NCBI GenBank assembly: GCA_016719135.1
Contig: JADKAV010000015.1
Location: 1-64,000 of the forward strand
From: Micrococcales bacterium
GTDB lineage: Bacteria > Actinomycetota > Actinomycetes > S36-B12 > UBA10799
Length of the DNA stretch: 64,000 nt
Reading direction: 5' to 3'
Part shown: one piece after another, positions 44,006 to 52,967 of the stretch
How positions within the stretch are numbered: position 1 is the stretch's first letter
Layout of the letters: the number at the start of each line of letters is the position of its first letter
Position numbers and translations under genes: made by a program
The notes under the pieces: model-generated
What the model saw: only the letters and a program-made list of their open reading frames with translations
What the model was told of the DNA's origin: nothing
Databases searched by the model: none

Positions 44006-44333
44006 GTGGGTCCTGCCTGCTTCTCGTGATGGAATATCTGACGGTAGCAAGAAGTGCACACTTTCGGCATCCTCTTCGCAGGTCCGAATGTGCGAATCGG
44101 TCACCTTCTCGCGCATTCGACGACGGATTCCTTTGCGTTAGTGCCGTTCAGGCTTCGGTTGGCGCATGCGGAATAGCACTTGTGCCGGAACCGCAAAGCA
44201 AATACGCGGTCCTGCAGACCAAGCCCGATTCAGTTCAGCAGATTAGCCGTTTCCTGACCGGTATGTCCGATGTCGCCAACGCACTGAACCTGGCCCGGTC
44301 TTTCAGACGAATCGGCGGCCTGGTCGCGCAGGC

Positions 44334-44450
44334 GTGAGAGTTGGGTAAACGCGTTGGAGATCGGTACGGACGTTGGAGATCGGCGGGCGGAATTACCCTC
44401 ACGCCTGTGCGCTTGTCCAACCCCCGTACCTGACTCCAACCGCTATCGCC
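44334..44450. repeat. Intergenic repeat, copy 2 of the family at 25966-26083
   Basis: Starts GTGAGAGTTGGGTAAACGCG and keeps CGGTACGGACGTTGGA exactly. By eye about two thirds of positions match copy 1 across 117 bp; the fold-back pairing is weaker. Confidence 0.7.
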
Positions 44451-44557
44451 CATGTACGCCTGGACCTCAATCCACACGCCCGAGTCGGCGGCACGTCGAT
44501 GGCCAATCGCGGCCACCCATACGCCCGCAGGCTGCTCACAGATCAACGTGCCCGCCA

Positions 44558-44563
44558 TAGACT
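44558..44563 (+). promoter_or_regulatory. -10 element, leaderless type, before the GNAT gene
   Basis: TAGACT, then 6 nt, then the GTG at 44570. Confidence 0.55.
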
Positions 44564-44569
44564 CCCGGC

Positions 44570-45040
44570 GTGGCCAGCATGCTGAAGTTCGTGGACGAGG
44601 ACCCCAGCAGCAACCGCGCGCAGTGGGCCCTGGCGGAGTACATCCGCGACGTCACGCAGACCGCCGGTCTCACGCAGTTGGATCTGCAAGCAGGTGTACG
44701 TGACGTCGCCGAGTACCGAGCACCGACCGGGGTGTTCCTGCTCGGGCTGTTCGACGAAGAAGCCGTTGCGTGCATCGGACTGCGCCGGCGCAATGATGTC
44801 GAAGCAGAGATCAAGCGGATGTGGGTCTCCCCCGCTGTCCGGGGCCGCGGGGTGGGGGCGACTCTGCTGGCTGAGGTGGAAGCACGGGCGACTGAACTCG
44901 GATACGCGCGCGTCGTGCTCGACACCAACGGCGCTCTCACCCCGGCCATAAGCCTGTATCGCACCCACGGGTACACCCCGATCGAGCGCTACAACGACAA
45001 CGCCGACGCCACCCACTTCTTCGCCAAGCAGTTACGGTGA
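44570..45040 (+). CDS. GNAT family N-acetyltransferase
   Basis: A 156-residue acetyl-CoA-dependent acetyltransferase. The core is AVACIGLRRRNDVEAEIKRM, then the acetyl-CoA loop WVSPAVRGRGVGATLLAEVE and the final NGALTPAISLYRTHGYTPIE. The substrate cannot be inferred. The GTG at 44570 is supported by TAGACT 6 nt upstream. The last strand is followed by a normal C-terminus (HFFAKQLR). It is separated by 130 nt from the hydrolase gene. Confidence 0.88.
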   Translation: MASMLKFVDEDPSSNRAQWALAEYIRDVTQTAGLTQLDLQAGVRDVAEYRAPTGVFLLGLFDEEAVACIGLRRRNDVEAEIKRMWVSPAVRGRGVGATLLAEVEARATELGYARVVLDTNGALTPAISLYRTHGYTPIERYNDNADATHFFAKQLR

Positions 45041-45172
45041 TGGGTCCCGGGCGTCATTCGTTCGAAAGTCCGGCAACGCAGGCGCAGGGCCGAACCACCG
45101 AAACGCTCGGGGCGTCCACACGCGAGCCGACCGGTCGTGGTGTCCCCGAGAAGAGACGGAAAGGACACACCC

Positions 45173-46102
45173 ATGCGAAGCGGCGAAGTCACCCTGCACG
45201 GCCACCGGATCAGCTACCGCGAGGCCGGTGAAGACCGCGAGCCCGTGATTCTGCTGATCCACGGCATCACCAGCAGCAGTGCCACCTGGGATCCGGTCCT
45301 GCCGGGACTTGCCTCGGATGCCCACGTGATCGCCCCGGACCTGCTCGGCCACGGGGAGTCGGACAAGCCTCGCGCGGACTATTCGCTGGGGGCACTGGCC
45401 AGTATCTTGCGTGACCTTCTCGAGCACCTCGGCGTGGAACGTGTCACGGTCGTGGGCCACTCACTCGGTGGCGGGGTGGCGATGCAGTTCTCCTACCAGT
45501 ACCCGGAGTACTGCGAGCGGATCGTGCTGGTCGACAGCGGCGGTCTCGGCCGGGAGGTGAGCGTCGCTCTGCGGGCTGCCACCCTGCCGGGGGCCGCATT
45601 CGTGCTGCCGATCATCGCGAGCACCAAGGTGCGCGATGCCGGCGCGGCGGTGGGCCGGGTGCTGGGCCGGTTGCCGATGCGACCCCGGCCGTCGGTGGCC
45701 GAGGTGGTCCGGGGATATGCGTCGCTCTCGGAGACGACAGCTCGCGCCGCCTTCGTCCACACCCTGCGCAGTGTTGTGGAGCCAGGTGGGCAGCGAGTCA
45801 GCGCACATGATCGGCTGTACCTGTCCGAAGGTATGCCAACGCTCATCATCTGGGGCCAGCTCGACACGGTGATCCCGGTGGCACACGCCCACGATGCACA
45901 CGCTGCCATCCGGGGCAGCGAACTGGAGATCTTCGAACAGTCGCGGCACTTCCCGCACATGGACGAGCCCGCGCGGTTCGCCCGGCACCTGCGTCGCTTC
46001 GTGGCCTCCACTCAACCCGCGCCGGTCAACCGAGCGGTCCGGCGTGAGCGCCTGGTCGCCGGTGGTTCCGCGCCGACGAGTGGCGCAGGAACCGCCGGAT
46101 AG
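45173..46102 (+). CDS. Alpha/beta hydrolase
   Basis: A 309-residue alpha/beta-hydrolase fold enzyme. Oxyanion region LLIHGITSSSATWD, nucleophile elbow VGHSLGGGVAM, acid in IWGQLDTVIPVAHAH and catalytic His in SRHFPHMDEPARF. The upstream ATG candidate is rejected because AAAGGA sits 8 nt before 45173. It has a 30-residue Arg/Ala-rich tail beyond the fold. No substrate is implied; it may be an esterase, epoxide hydrolase-like or lipase. It is transcribed alone, convergent with the hut block. Confidence 0.87.
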   Translation: MRSGEVTLHGHRISYREAGEDREPVILLIHGITSSSATWDPVLPGLASDAHVIAPDLLGHGESDKPRADYSLGALASILRDLLEHLGVERVTVVGHSLGGGVAMQFSYQYPEYCERIVLVDSGGLGREVSVALRAATLPGAAFVLPIIASTKVRDAGAAVGRVLGRLPMRPRPSVAEVVRGYASLSETTARAAFVHTLRSVVEPGGQRVSAHDRLYLSEGMPTLIIWGQLDTVIPVAHAHDAHAAIRGSELEIFEQSRHFPHMDEPARFARHLRRFVASTQPAPVNRAVRRERLVAGGSAPTSGAGTAG

Positions 46103-46195
46103 CCCATTTGCACCCTCAGTCAGGCCTGCAGCATCTTGAGGAGAACCGCAGTGATCCCTCCTGCAAAAGGCGAACCGCAGAAGAACACCGAATCC

Positions 46196-47077
46196 TCAGT
46201 CACGCAACAACAAGCCCGCTGCAGCCTCGAGCACGCACAGAGCCATTAGTCGCACTGTTCGCTGGTCCGCAGTGTCAGCCGTTACGTCCACCTCAGCCAG
46301 GTCGATGCTGACCACGCGCCGGTCCGCACCGGCCGCACGCGCAGCCTGCCGCAGTTCATAGGCGCTCAGACCCCCTGGCACCGACGCGGGACATGCGGGC
46401 GCCACCGCCCGATCGCACACGTCCACGTCCAGGTCGACGTGCACCCGGGGCCCTTCTCCTCGGCCCGCGATCTGCAGAGCCTGTTCCATCACCGACACCA
46501 TGCCTCTACCCGCGACCTCGTCACGGCCGATGATGGTGATCCCGTAGTCGCGCGCCCGGGCGGCGTACTCGCGGGAGTTGGCGAAATCCGAGATCCCGAT
46601 CTGCACAATGGCCCGCCCATCCATCCCGGACTCGACCAGGCGGGCCACCGGCGATCCGTTCGACATTCCATCGCGCACATCGTGATGGGCGTCTAGAGTC
46701 ACCATGCCGGTCGCAGACATCGCTCGTGCCACGGCGTACGTGATCGAGTTGTCGCCACCGAGCGCCACCAGCAAGCGGCCGCGCCATTGCGCTAGAACCC
46801 CGCTGGTGCGCATCTCACCGGCCTCACCGTCGGGATCGGCGACGTCCCCGAGGTCGACTGCACGCAGGTCCCGAAGGTCGGCACCTGCGGATTCCACCCA
46901 GGTTGAGTAGCGCGCCAACGCGCCGCGCACGGCGGCCGGAGTGAGATGGGCGCTGGTTGGCGAGATCGATGTGAGATGTGCTGGAACGCCCAGCAGTCCC
47001 AGGTCGGGCACGCTCGCGGGCGCAGTGGCGCAAACGAGCCATTCCGAGGCGCGCGGCCACCGGGGATCGTCGGTCAT
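46196..47077 (-). CDS. hutG: Formimidoylglutamase or related ureohydrolase
   Basis: A 293-residue arginase-fold enzyme. The manganese ligands appear in order: ALGGDNSIT, TLDAHHDVRDG (DAHxD-type), HVDLDVDVCDRA (DxDxxD) and SIDLAEVD. As the last gene of the histidine-degradation block it should hydrolyse N-formimidoyl-L-glutamate to glutamate and formamide. Agmatinase-like activity is the alternative, but the ATGA overlap with hutI favours the Hut role. Confidence 0.87.
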   Translation of the reverse strand: MTDDPRWPRASEWLVCATAPASVPDLGLLGVPAHLTSISPTSAHLTPAAVRGALARYSTWVESAGADLRDLRAVDLGDVADPDGEAGEMRTSGVLAQWRGRLLVALGGDNSITYAVARAMSATGMVTLDAHHDVRDGMSNGSPVARLVESGMDGRAIVQIGISDFANSREYAARARDYGITIIGRDEVAGRGMVSVMEQALQIAGRGEGPRVHVDLDVDVCDRAVAPACPASVPGGLSAYELRQAARAAGADRRVVSIDLAEVDVTADTADQRTVRLMALCVLEAAAGLLLRD

Positions 47078-48238
47078 GAGCGGCCTCGCCGCCAGACCTG
47101 TCGCACCAGGTCCACGCCCGGCCGGTACGCGAGATGGATGTGCGAAGGCGCATCCAGCAGGACCAGGTCGGCCGGTCCCCCGACGACGATCCGTCCGACA
47201 TCCGATCGGCGCAGGGCCGCGGCTCCTCCGAGGGTCGCTGCCACCACCGCCTCTGACACCGTCATGTGCATCTCCCGGACGGCGAGTGCGATGCAGAAAG
47301 GCATCGACGTCGTGTAGCTGGTACCCGGGTTGCAGTCGGTGGCCAGAGCGATCGTCACCCCGGCATCAAGCAGGCGTCGGGCATCCGGGTACGGCGACCG
47401 GGTGGAGAACTCGGCGCCCGGCAGCAGCGTCGCGACCGTGGCACTGTCGGACAGCGCCGCGATGTCGGCATCGGTGAGATATGTGCAATGGTCCGCCGAC
47501 GCCGCCGCCGCCGCGACCGCGACTGCGACTCCGGGTCCATGCTGCAACTGGTTGGCGTGCACGCGCGGCACGAGGCCGTGCCGAATACCGGCCGGCCAGC
47601 ACCTCCCGGGACTCGTCAGCATCGAAAGCACCCCGGTCACAGAAGACGTCGACCCACTTGGCCGTGGGTGCACACGCGTCGAGCATCGGCCCGTTGACCA
47701 GGTCGAGGTATCCCCGGCGGTCCCCGCTGAACTCCGGCGGGACAACATGCGCTCCGAGCAGCGTCACCTCGTCAGTGAAAGCACTCGCGAGGCGCACCGC
47801 CCTCGCCTCATCATCCACGGTCAACCCGTAGCCGGACTTGATCTCGAACGTCGTGATTCCGCTGCGCCGCAGTTGGTCGGCCAGGCGACTGACATTGGCG
47901 TGCAGCGTCTGGTCATCGGCGGATCGCGTGGCCTGCACGGTGGTGTTGATGCCGCCGGCCGCGTAGGGTCGCCCGGCCATCCGCGCGGCGAACTCCTGGG
48001 ATCGGTCGCCGGCGAATACCAAATGTGAGTGGCTGTCCACGAAACCGGGAAGCACAGCAGCACCGGCGCAATCGATCCGGGCGTCGACTGCTGGAGCCTG
48101 TCCGCCGGCTCCGATCCACGCCACTTCATCGCCGTCGATGATCACGGCGACGTCCTGGCGTAAGCCCAGCGGATCGGGCATGCCGGGATCGTTGGTCACC
48201 AACTCCCCGATGTTGTCGAGCAGCAGGCTCGCGGTCAT
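47074..48238 (-). CDS. hutI: Imidazolonepropionase, one frameshift
   Basis: HutI opens the imidazolone ring to N-formimidoyl-L-glutamate. The first frame gives FDNIGE-like start LLLDNIGELVTNDP, VDSHSHLVFAGDRSQEFAAR (HxH metal pair) and IKSGYGL. Near base 47590 the protein shifts frame and resumes AGIRHGLVPRVHANQLQHGP (another metal His), LATDCNPGTSYTTSMP and GDVGRIVVGGPADLVLLDAP. One surplus G in GCCGGCCGG explains the break. The repaired length of about 388 residues is normal. It overlaps hutG by 4 nt and lies 1 nt after hutU. Confidence 0.87.
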
Positions 48239-48239
48239 G

Positions 48240-49907
48240 TCATTGCTCGCTCATGGGAATACGCACGCCAGTGTTCCGAGCGACCTCGACCGCCTCCTGG
48301 TACCCCGCATCGACGTGTCGGATGACGCCCATCCCGGGATCGTTGGTGAGGACACGTAGCAATTTCTCCCCAGCCAGGGCCGAACCGTCGGCAACGCTGA
48401 CCTGACCGGCGTGGATAGATCTTCCGATGCCCACTCCCCCGCCGTGGTGGATCGATACCCACGAGGCTCCAGATGCGGTGTTCACCAGGGCGTTGAGCAG
48501 TGGCCAGTCGGCGATCGCATCGCTACCGTCGCGCATCGACTCGGTCTCCCGGTACGGCGAGGCCACCGAACCGCAGTCCAGGTGGTCACGACCGATGACG
48601 ATGGGTGCCGAAATCTCCCCTGAAGCAACCATTTCGTTGAACCGCACCCCCGCCTTGTCGCGCTCGCCGTACCCGAGCCAGCAGATCCGCGCCGGGAGCC
48701 CCTGGAACGCGACCCTTTCCTGTGCTGCCCTGATCCAGCGGTTCAGCCCGTCATTGTCGGGGAACAGTTCCAGGACGGCCCGATCGGTGGCTGCGATGTC
48801 CTTGGGGTCGCCGGACAGCGCGGCCCACCGGAACGGGCCCTTACCCTCGCAGAACAGAGGTCGTATGTACGCGGGTACGAAACCTGGGAAGTCGAAGGAC
48901 CTGGCGAATCCGCCGGCCAGCGCCTCGCTGCGAATGCTGTTGCCATAGTCGAAGACCTCGGCTCCACCATCCATGAACCCCACCATGGCCTCGACGTGGC
49001 GGGCCATGGATTCCCGGGACCGTTCGGTGAAACCTTGCGGGTCGCGCTCGGCCTCGAGATGCCAGTCCTCGAAGGAGATACCGATGGGCAGATATGACAA
49101 AGGATCGTGAGCAGACGTCTGGTCGGTCACGATGTCCACCGGCACCCCGCGCCGCAACAACTCCGGCAGCACCTCGGCCGCATTGCCGACGACGCCGACA
49201 CTCCAGCCTTTGCGCTGAGACTTCGCCGCCAACACCTTCTCCACCGCGATATCGAGGTCGTCGGTCCACTCGTCGAGGTAGCGGTCCTTGACACGGCGCG
49301 CCAACCTGGAGCCATCCACGTCCACGATCAGGCAGGCACCGTCGTTCAGGGTCACCGCCAGGGGTTGTGCGCCACCCATTCCTCCACAACCGGCGGTCAG
49401 CGTCAGGGTTCCCGCGAGGGTTGAGCCGAAGTGCTTCTGCGCCACTGCTGCGAACGTCTCGAACGTGCCTTGCAGAATCCCCTGGGTGCCGATGTAGATC
49501 CACGATCCGGCGGTCATCTGCCCGTACATGGTCAAGCCGAGGGCCTCCAGGCGCCGGAACTCCGGCCAATTCGCCCAGTCCCCGACCAGATTGGAGTTCG
49601 CGATCAGTACTCGCGGAGCCCACTCATGAGTGCGCATCACCCCTACCGGACGGCCTGACTGAACCAGCATGGTCTCGTCGTCCTGCAACGTCGCCAATGT
49701 CCGCATTAGGGCCCTGAAGCTTGGCCAGTCCCGCGCTGCCCGGCCTGTCCCTCCATAGACGACCAACTCGTCCGGGTTCTCGGCCACCTCCGGGTCCAAG
49801 TTGTTCGCGAGCATCCGCATTGCTGCCTCTTGCGGCCAGCCAAGCGCCGTCATTCGACTGCCGCGGGCAGCCCTCACCGGCATCGGAGTTCCCAGTTCAT
49901 GTGTCAT
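48240..49907 (-). CDS. hutU: Urocanate hydratase
   Basis: A 555-residue NAD-dependent urocanase, the second step of histidine degradation (urocanate to imidazolonepropionate). It has the family opening YGGTGRAARDWPSFRALMRT, the NAD-binding domain (GNAAEVLPELLRRGVPVDIV, then TDQTSAHDPLSYLP), the active-site GYGERDKAG block and the C-terminal GGVGIGRSIHAGQV. The length matches the family. It lies between hutH (27 nt before) and hutI. The ATG has GAGGA about 7 nt upstream. Confidence 0.93.
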   Translation of the reverse strand: MTHELGTPMPVRAARGSRMTALGWPQEAAMRMLANNLDPEVAENPDELVVYGGTGRAARDWPSFRALMRTLATLQDDETMLVQSGRPVGVMRTHEWAPRVLIANSNLVGDWANWPEFRRLEALGLTMYGQMTAGSWIYIGTQGILQGTFETFAAVAQKHFGSTLAGTLTLTAGCGGMGGAQPLAVTLNDGACLIVDVDGSRLARRVKDRYLDEWTDDLDIAVEKVLAAKSQRKGWSVGVVGNAAEVLPELLRRGVPVDIVTDQTSAHDPLSYLPIGISFEDWHLEAERDPQGFTERSRESMARHVEAMVGFMDGGAEVFDYGNSIRSEALAGGFARSFDFPGFVPAYIRPLFCEGKGPFRWAALSGDPKDIAATDRAVLELFPDNDGLNRWIRAAQERVAFQGLPARICWLGYGERDKAGVRFNEMVASGEISAPIVIGRDHLDCGSVASPYRETESMRDGSDAIADWPLLNALVNTASGASWVSIHHGGGVGIGRSIHAGQVSVADGSALAGEKLLRVLTNDPGMGVIRHVDAGYQEAVEVARNTGVRIPMSEQ

Positions 49908-49934
49908 GCAGCGATCCTCGTCTCAATATCGACC

Positions 49935-51470
49935 TCAGTCCAGATCCCCGATCTGCGCGTTCACGGAAGCCAGGACCGCCCCGGACTCGAGCAGGCTGAC
50001 AACGCGGTCGATCTGGTCGCCCACCATGACATCGGGGCCAGGGCCGGGAACACCGGCCTCACGTAGTGTCTGGACAGCTGCCCCGGTCCCCGCCGCCGCG
50101 CGAAGAGGCGCCCGCAGGTCCAAGGCCCGGGATGCCACCAGCAGCTCGATGGCAAGCACACGACGCAGGCCGTCAACCGCCTCCCGCAATTTCAGTCCCG
50201 CTGCCCAACCCATCGAAACGTGGTCCTCCTGCATGGCCGAACTGGGGATTGAATCCACGCTGGCCGGGGTCGCGAGGCGCTTGAGGTTCGATACGATCCC
50301 GGCGGCCGCGTACTGGGCGATCATGTAGCCGGAGTCGACGCCGGTCTCGTGGGCCAGGAACGGAGGCAGTCCCTGTGACCGGGACCGATCGAGCATGCGA
50401 TCCGTGCGCCGTTCGGAGATCGACGCCACGTCCGCTGCCGCAATGGCGAGGAAATCCAAAGCGTAGGCGATCGGCGCTCCGTGGAAATTGCCGTTGGACT
50501 CGACCCGGTCGCCGGGCAGGATGACTGGGTTGTCGATCGTCGATGCGAGCTCGCGCTCGGCGACTGCCCGCGCGTGGTCCATCGTGTCCCGGGCGGCGCC
50601 GGCGACCGCAGGAGAGCACCGCAAGGAGTAGGCATCCTGAACCAAGTGTTCGGTGTCTGCTCGGTGACTGGCCACTATCGGTGAATCGGTCAGCAATCGC
50701 CGGATGTTGGCCGCGGACTGTGCCTGCCCGGGGTGAGGGCGTAGGGCGTGCAGCTGCTCGGAATAGACCTTGTCCGTACCCAGCAGGGCCTCGACGCTCA
50801 TCGCCGTCACCAGGTCGGATATGCGCAGAAGACTCCTCAGGTCCGAAAGCGCGAGAATCAGCATGCCCAACATCCCGTCGGTGCCGTTGATCAGCGCCAG
50901 ACCTTCCTTCTCCTGCAGTACCAATGGCGTGATTCCGGCGCTGGCGAGCGCATCTGCGGCCGATTCGACGCCTGTTGAAGACCGGACCCACCCTTCCCCC
51001 ATTGCCGCCAGAGCCACGTGTGACAGCGGCGCCAGATCACCACTGCATCCCAGAGAGCCGTAGGCGTGAACCGTCGGCACGATCCCGGCGTTGAGCATGG
51101 CCTGCAACGTGGTCACCACGACCGGCCGAACACCCGTGAGACCGCTGGCAAGGGTCTTGAGTCGTAGCAGCATCATTGCCCGCACAACTTCGTCGTCGAC
51201 CAGCGGTCCGGTTCCGGCCGCATGGCTGCGGATCAGGCTCTTCTGCAGCGCTGTCCTGCGGTCAGGCGGGATCGACACCGTTGCCAAAGCACCGAAGCCC
51301 GTCGAGATCCCGTAGACGGGGTCACTGGAGCCCGCGAGCCTTTCCACGACTGCCCGACCCTCGGCCACCCTCTCGAGAACAACCGGTCCGACCTCCACCT
51401 GGCGACCAGAGCGGGCCACCGCCGGGACGTCATCCAAACCCACCGCATCGAGTCGACACACTTCGGTCAC
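49935..51470 (-). CDS. hutH: Histidine ammonia-lyase
   Basis: A 511-residue lyase that deaminates histidine to urocanate. The electrophilic MIO group normally arises from Ala-Ser-Gly; here the loop reads GSLGCSGDLAPLSH, so Cys-Ser-Gly should cyclise. Other blocks are YGISTGFGALATVSIPPDRR and GNFHGAPIAYALDF, with MQEDHVSMGW near the end. It is the first enzyme of the minus-strand hut block and begins 140 nt after the RCK-protein gene stop. GTG start. No hutC-type repressor is adjacent. Confidence 0.92.
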   Translation of the reverse strand: MTEVCRLDAVGLDDVPAVARSGRQVEVGPVVLERVAEGRAVVERLAGSSDPVYGISTGFGALATVSIPPDRRTALQKSLIRSHAAGTGPLVDDEVVRAMMLLRLKTLASGLTGVRPVVVTTLQAMLNAGIVPTVHAYGSLGCSGDLAPLSHVALAAMGEGWVRSSTGVESAADALASAGITPLVLQEKEGLALINGTDGMLGMLILALSDLRSLLRISDLVTAMSVEALLGTDKVYSEQLHALRPHPGQAQSAANIRRLLTDSPIVASHRADTEHLVQDAYSLRCSPAVAGAARDTMDHARAVAERELASTIDNPVILPGDRVESNGNFHGAPIAYALDFLAIAAADVASISERRTDRMLDRSRSQGLPPFLAHETGVDSGYMIAQYAAAGIVSNLKRLATPASVDSIPSSAMQEDHVSMGWAAGLKLREAVDGLRRVLAIELLVASRALDLRAPLRAAAGTGAAVQTLREAGVPGPGPDVMVGDQIDRVVSLLESGAVLASVNAQIGDLD

Positions 51471-51609
51471 TGCTGCATTGAATCAGCCTGAGTGCCTTCG
51501 TGACCGGTCGAATGGGAGTTCGTGGATGCGTTGAGGGGCACCGATCAGATCTGCGGCCCTCACTCGAAGCGGGTTCGTTGTCTGGATGCCCCATGGGTCG
51601 CGCGCCCGA

Positions 51610-52947
51610 TCAGGGCGTCTCCGGCACGTGAGGGCACTGGCTCTCGATCGTCTTCGGCCGCGTCTGCACCGCACCGGTCCACGAGATCACCGCGATGTCG
51701 GCACCGGCATCTGCCAAGTAGGCCGGCTGGTCACCGGAGTACCAGTCGGACACCGCACTCACGGTCAGGCCGTCCACATCCACGACCGAACCAATGCTGA
51801 ACAGCGACGCCGTCTCAGCGATGACATCGTGGCCGCCGGCCCGAATGACCACGGGGACACCAGCGGCCAGAGCACGCGCCGTGATCGACACCGCAACATT
51901 GTCCAGTTCTTTGCTGCCCACCGCCACGACCGCGAGGCCCTTGTCCACGTTCAGTTTCTTCAAAGTGCGCCGTGAGCTGCCGTCCCCCAGCAGAACGGGT
52001 ATGTCAGCGGCCCGCGCCAGCGGGAGATTCGGGCAGTCGGTGGAACGTTCCAAGGCGATCACGGCCAAGCCCTGGGCACGCAACTCCTGACACAGCCGGA
52101 ATCCCACCTGTCCAAGACCGACGACCACGACATGGCCCGAGCGGGGCATCACCCGCCGACCCACCAACCCGACGTAACGCCCGGACAGCAGATGCTCGAC
52201 GGTTCCCGCCGTGAAAACCGCCAGGAAGATGATGGCAGCCAACATGGCGATGATGGTGAACCCCTGATACCAGGGGTATTGCTCGGCCTGTGGAGCCGGC
52301 CCCACGGTCGACAGCACGGCAACCGCCTCCGACGCTGCTGTGAGCCACCCCTTGTGTTTGAAGACCACGAGCTGAAACGTGTCCACGAGGATGATCGCCG
52401 CCATCCCGAGTAGACCCGTGAGCAGAATCGCAGAACTGCCGTCGTGCGGGCGCAGTTGGCCCTTGATACGCCCCCACAGACCCGCACGGCGCATACTGTC
52501 CGGACAGGTGTAGGGCTGCACCACGAGACCATCGCCGGTCCGCCGCACGGCGCTGCGACGCCGGTCCGGTTCGCCTTCGACAGCGGGCCCCACCGCGAGC
52601 ACGTCGGGTCCCATCACCGCTCCCAGCAAAGTCGGTAGGGCCGCATCGGCCGGGGAGATGACGGTGATACTGGGGACCACCGCGCGCATCTGTTCTGCTG
52701 CTGTGCGGTCGAACAAAGCCACGTAGATCCGAAGTCCCGGACGCAGGTGCTCCACCGTCAGCACGTACCGGATCGCCTCGGTGTCGTCGTGGAGCAGCAC
52801 AGCAACTGCGTCGATCTGCTCGCTGAGGGCCTTTGCCAGTGCGCGATCACCAGCGCGGCGCACGTGGTTGACCGTGTGACCCTCGGCCGTGAGTTGCCGA
52901 CACGTTCGCCCTGCCAGGGTGTTGTCGCCGATCAGAACCAGGGACAT
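51610..52947 (-). CDS. RCK-TM-RCK potassium channel-like protein
   Basis: A 445-residue protein. Residues 1-120 form a TrkA-N Rossmann domain with a weak dinucleotide loop (LIGDNTLAGRTCRQLTAEG). Two membrane helices (about 172-195, AILLTGLLGMAAIILVDTF; and 232-255) enclose a pore-loop-like stretch in which the TVGYGD filter is replaced by STVGPAPQAEQ. A second TrkA-N domain with a good loop (VVVVGLGQVGFRLCQELRAQ) follows at about 272. The order regulatory-pore-regulatory resembles the Castor/Pollux-like and NAD-binding channel proteins of actinobacteria. With this filter, potassium selectivity is doubtful. CACAAT lies 6 nt before the ATG. Confidence 0.75.
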   Translation of the reverse strand: MSLVLIGDNTLAGRTCRQLTAEGHTVNHVRRAGDRALAKALSEQIDAVAVLLHDDTEAIRYVLTVEHLRPGLRIYVALFDRTAAEQMRAVVPSITVISPADAALPTLLGAVMGPDVLAVGPAVEGEPDRRRSAVRRTGDGLVVQPYTCPDSMRRAGLWGRIKGQLRPHDGSSAILLTGLLGMAAIILVDTFQLVVFKHKGWLTAASEAVAVLSTVGPAPQAEQYPWYQGFTIIAMLAAIIFLAVFTAGTVEHLLSGRYVGLVGRRVMPRSGHVVVVGLGQVGFRLCQELRAQGLAVIALERSTDCPNLPLARAADIPVLLGDGSSRRTLKKLNVDKGLAVVAVGSKELDNVAVSITARALAAGVPVVIRAGGHDVIAETASLFSIGSVVDVDGLTVSAVSDWYSGDQPAYLADAGADIAVISWTGAVQTRPKTIESQCPHVPETP

Positions 52948-52953
52948 GTCCTC

Positions 52954-52959
52954 ATTGTG
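52954..52959 (-). promoter_or_regulatory. Possible -10, leaderless type, before the RCK-protein gene
   Basis: Minus strand CACAAT, then 6 nt, then the ATG at 52947. Confidence 0.35.
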
Positions 52960-52967
52960 GACTTGGG

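Larger units (their letters stand above)
44006..44569. other. Intergenic region with lower GC and a repeat
   Basis: No firm gene. A plus-strand frame ending at 44337 (IALVPEPQSKYAVLQTKPDS, then ISRFLTGMSDVANALNLARS) has lower GC than its surroundings and may be the tail of a lost gene. A palindromic repeat related to that at 25.97 kb fills 44334-44450. Confidence 0.4.
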
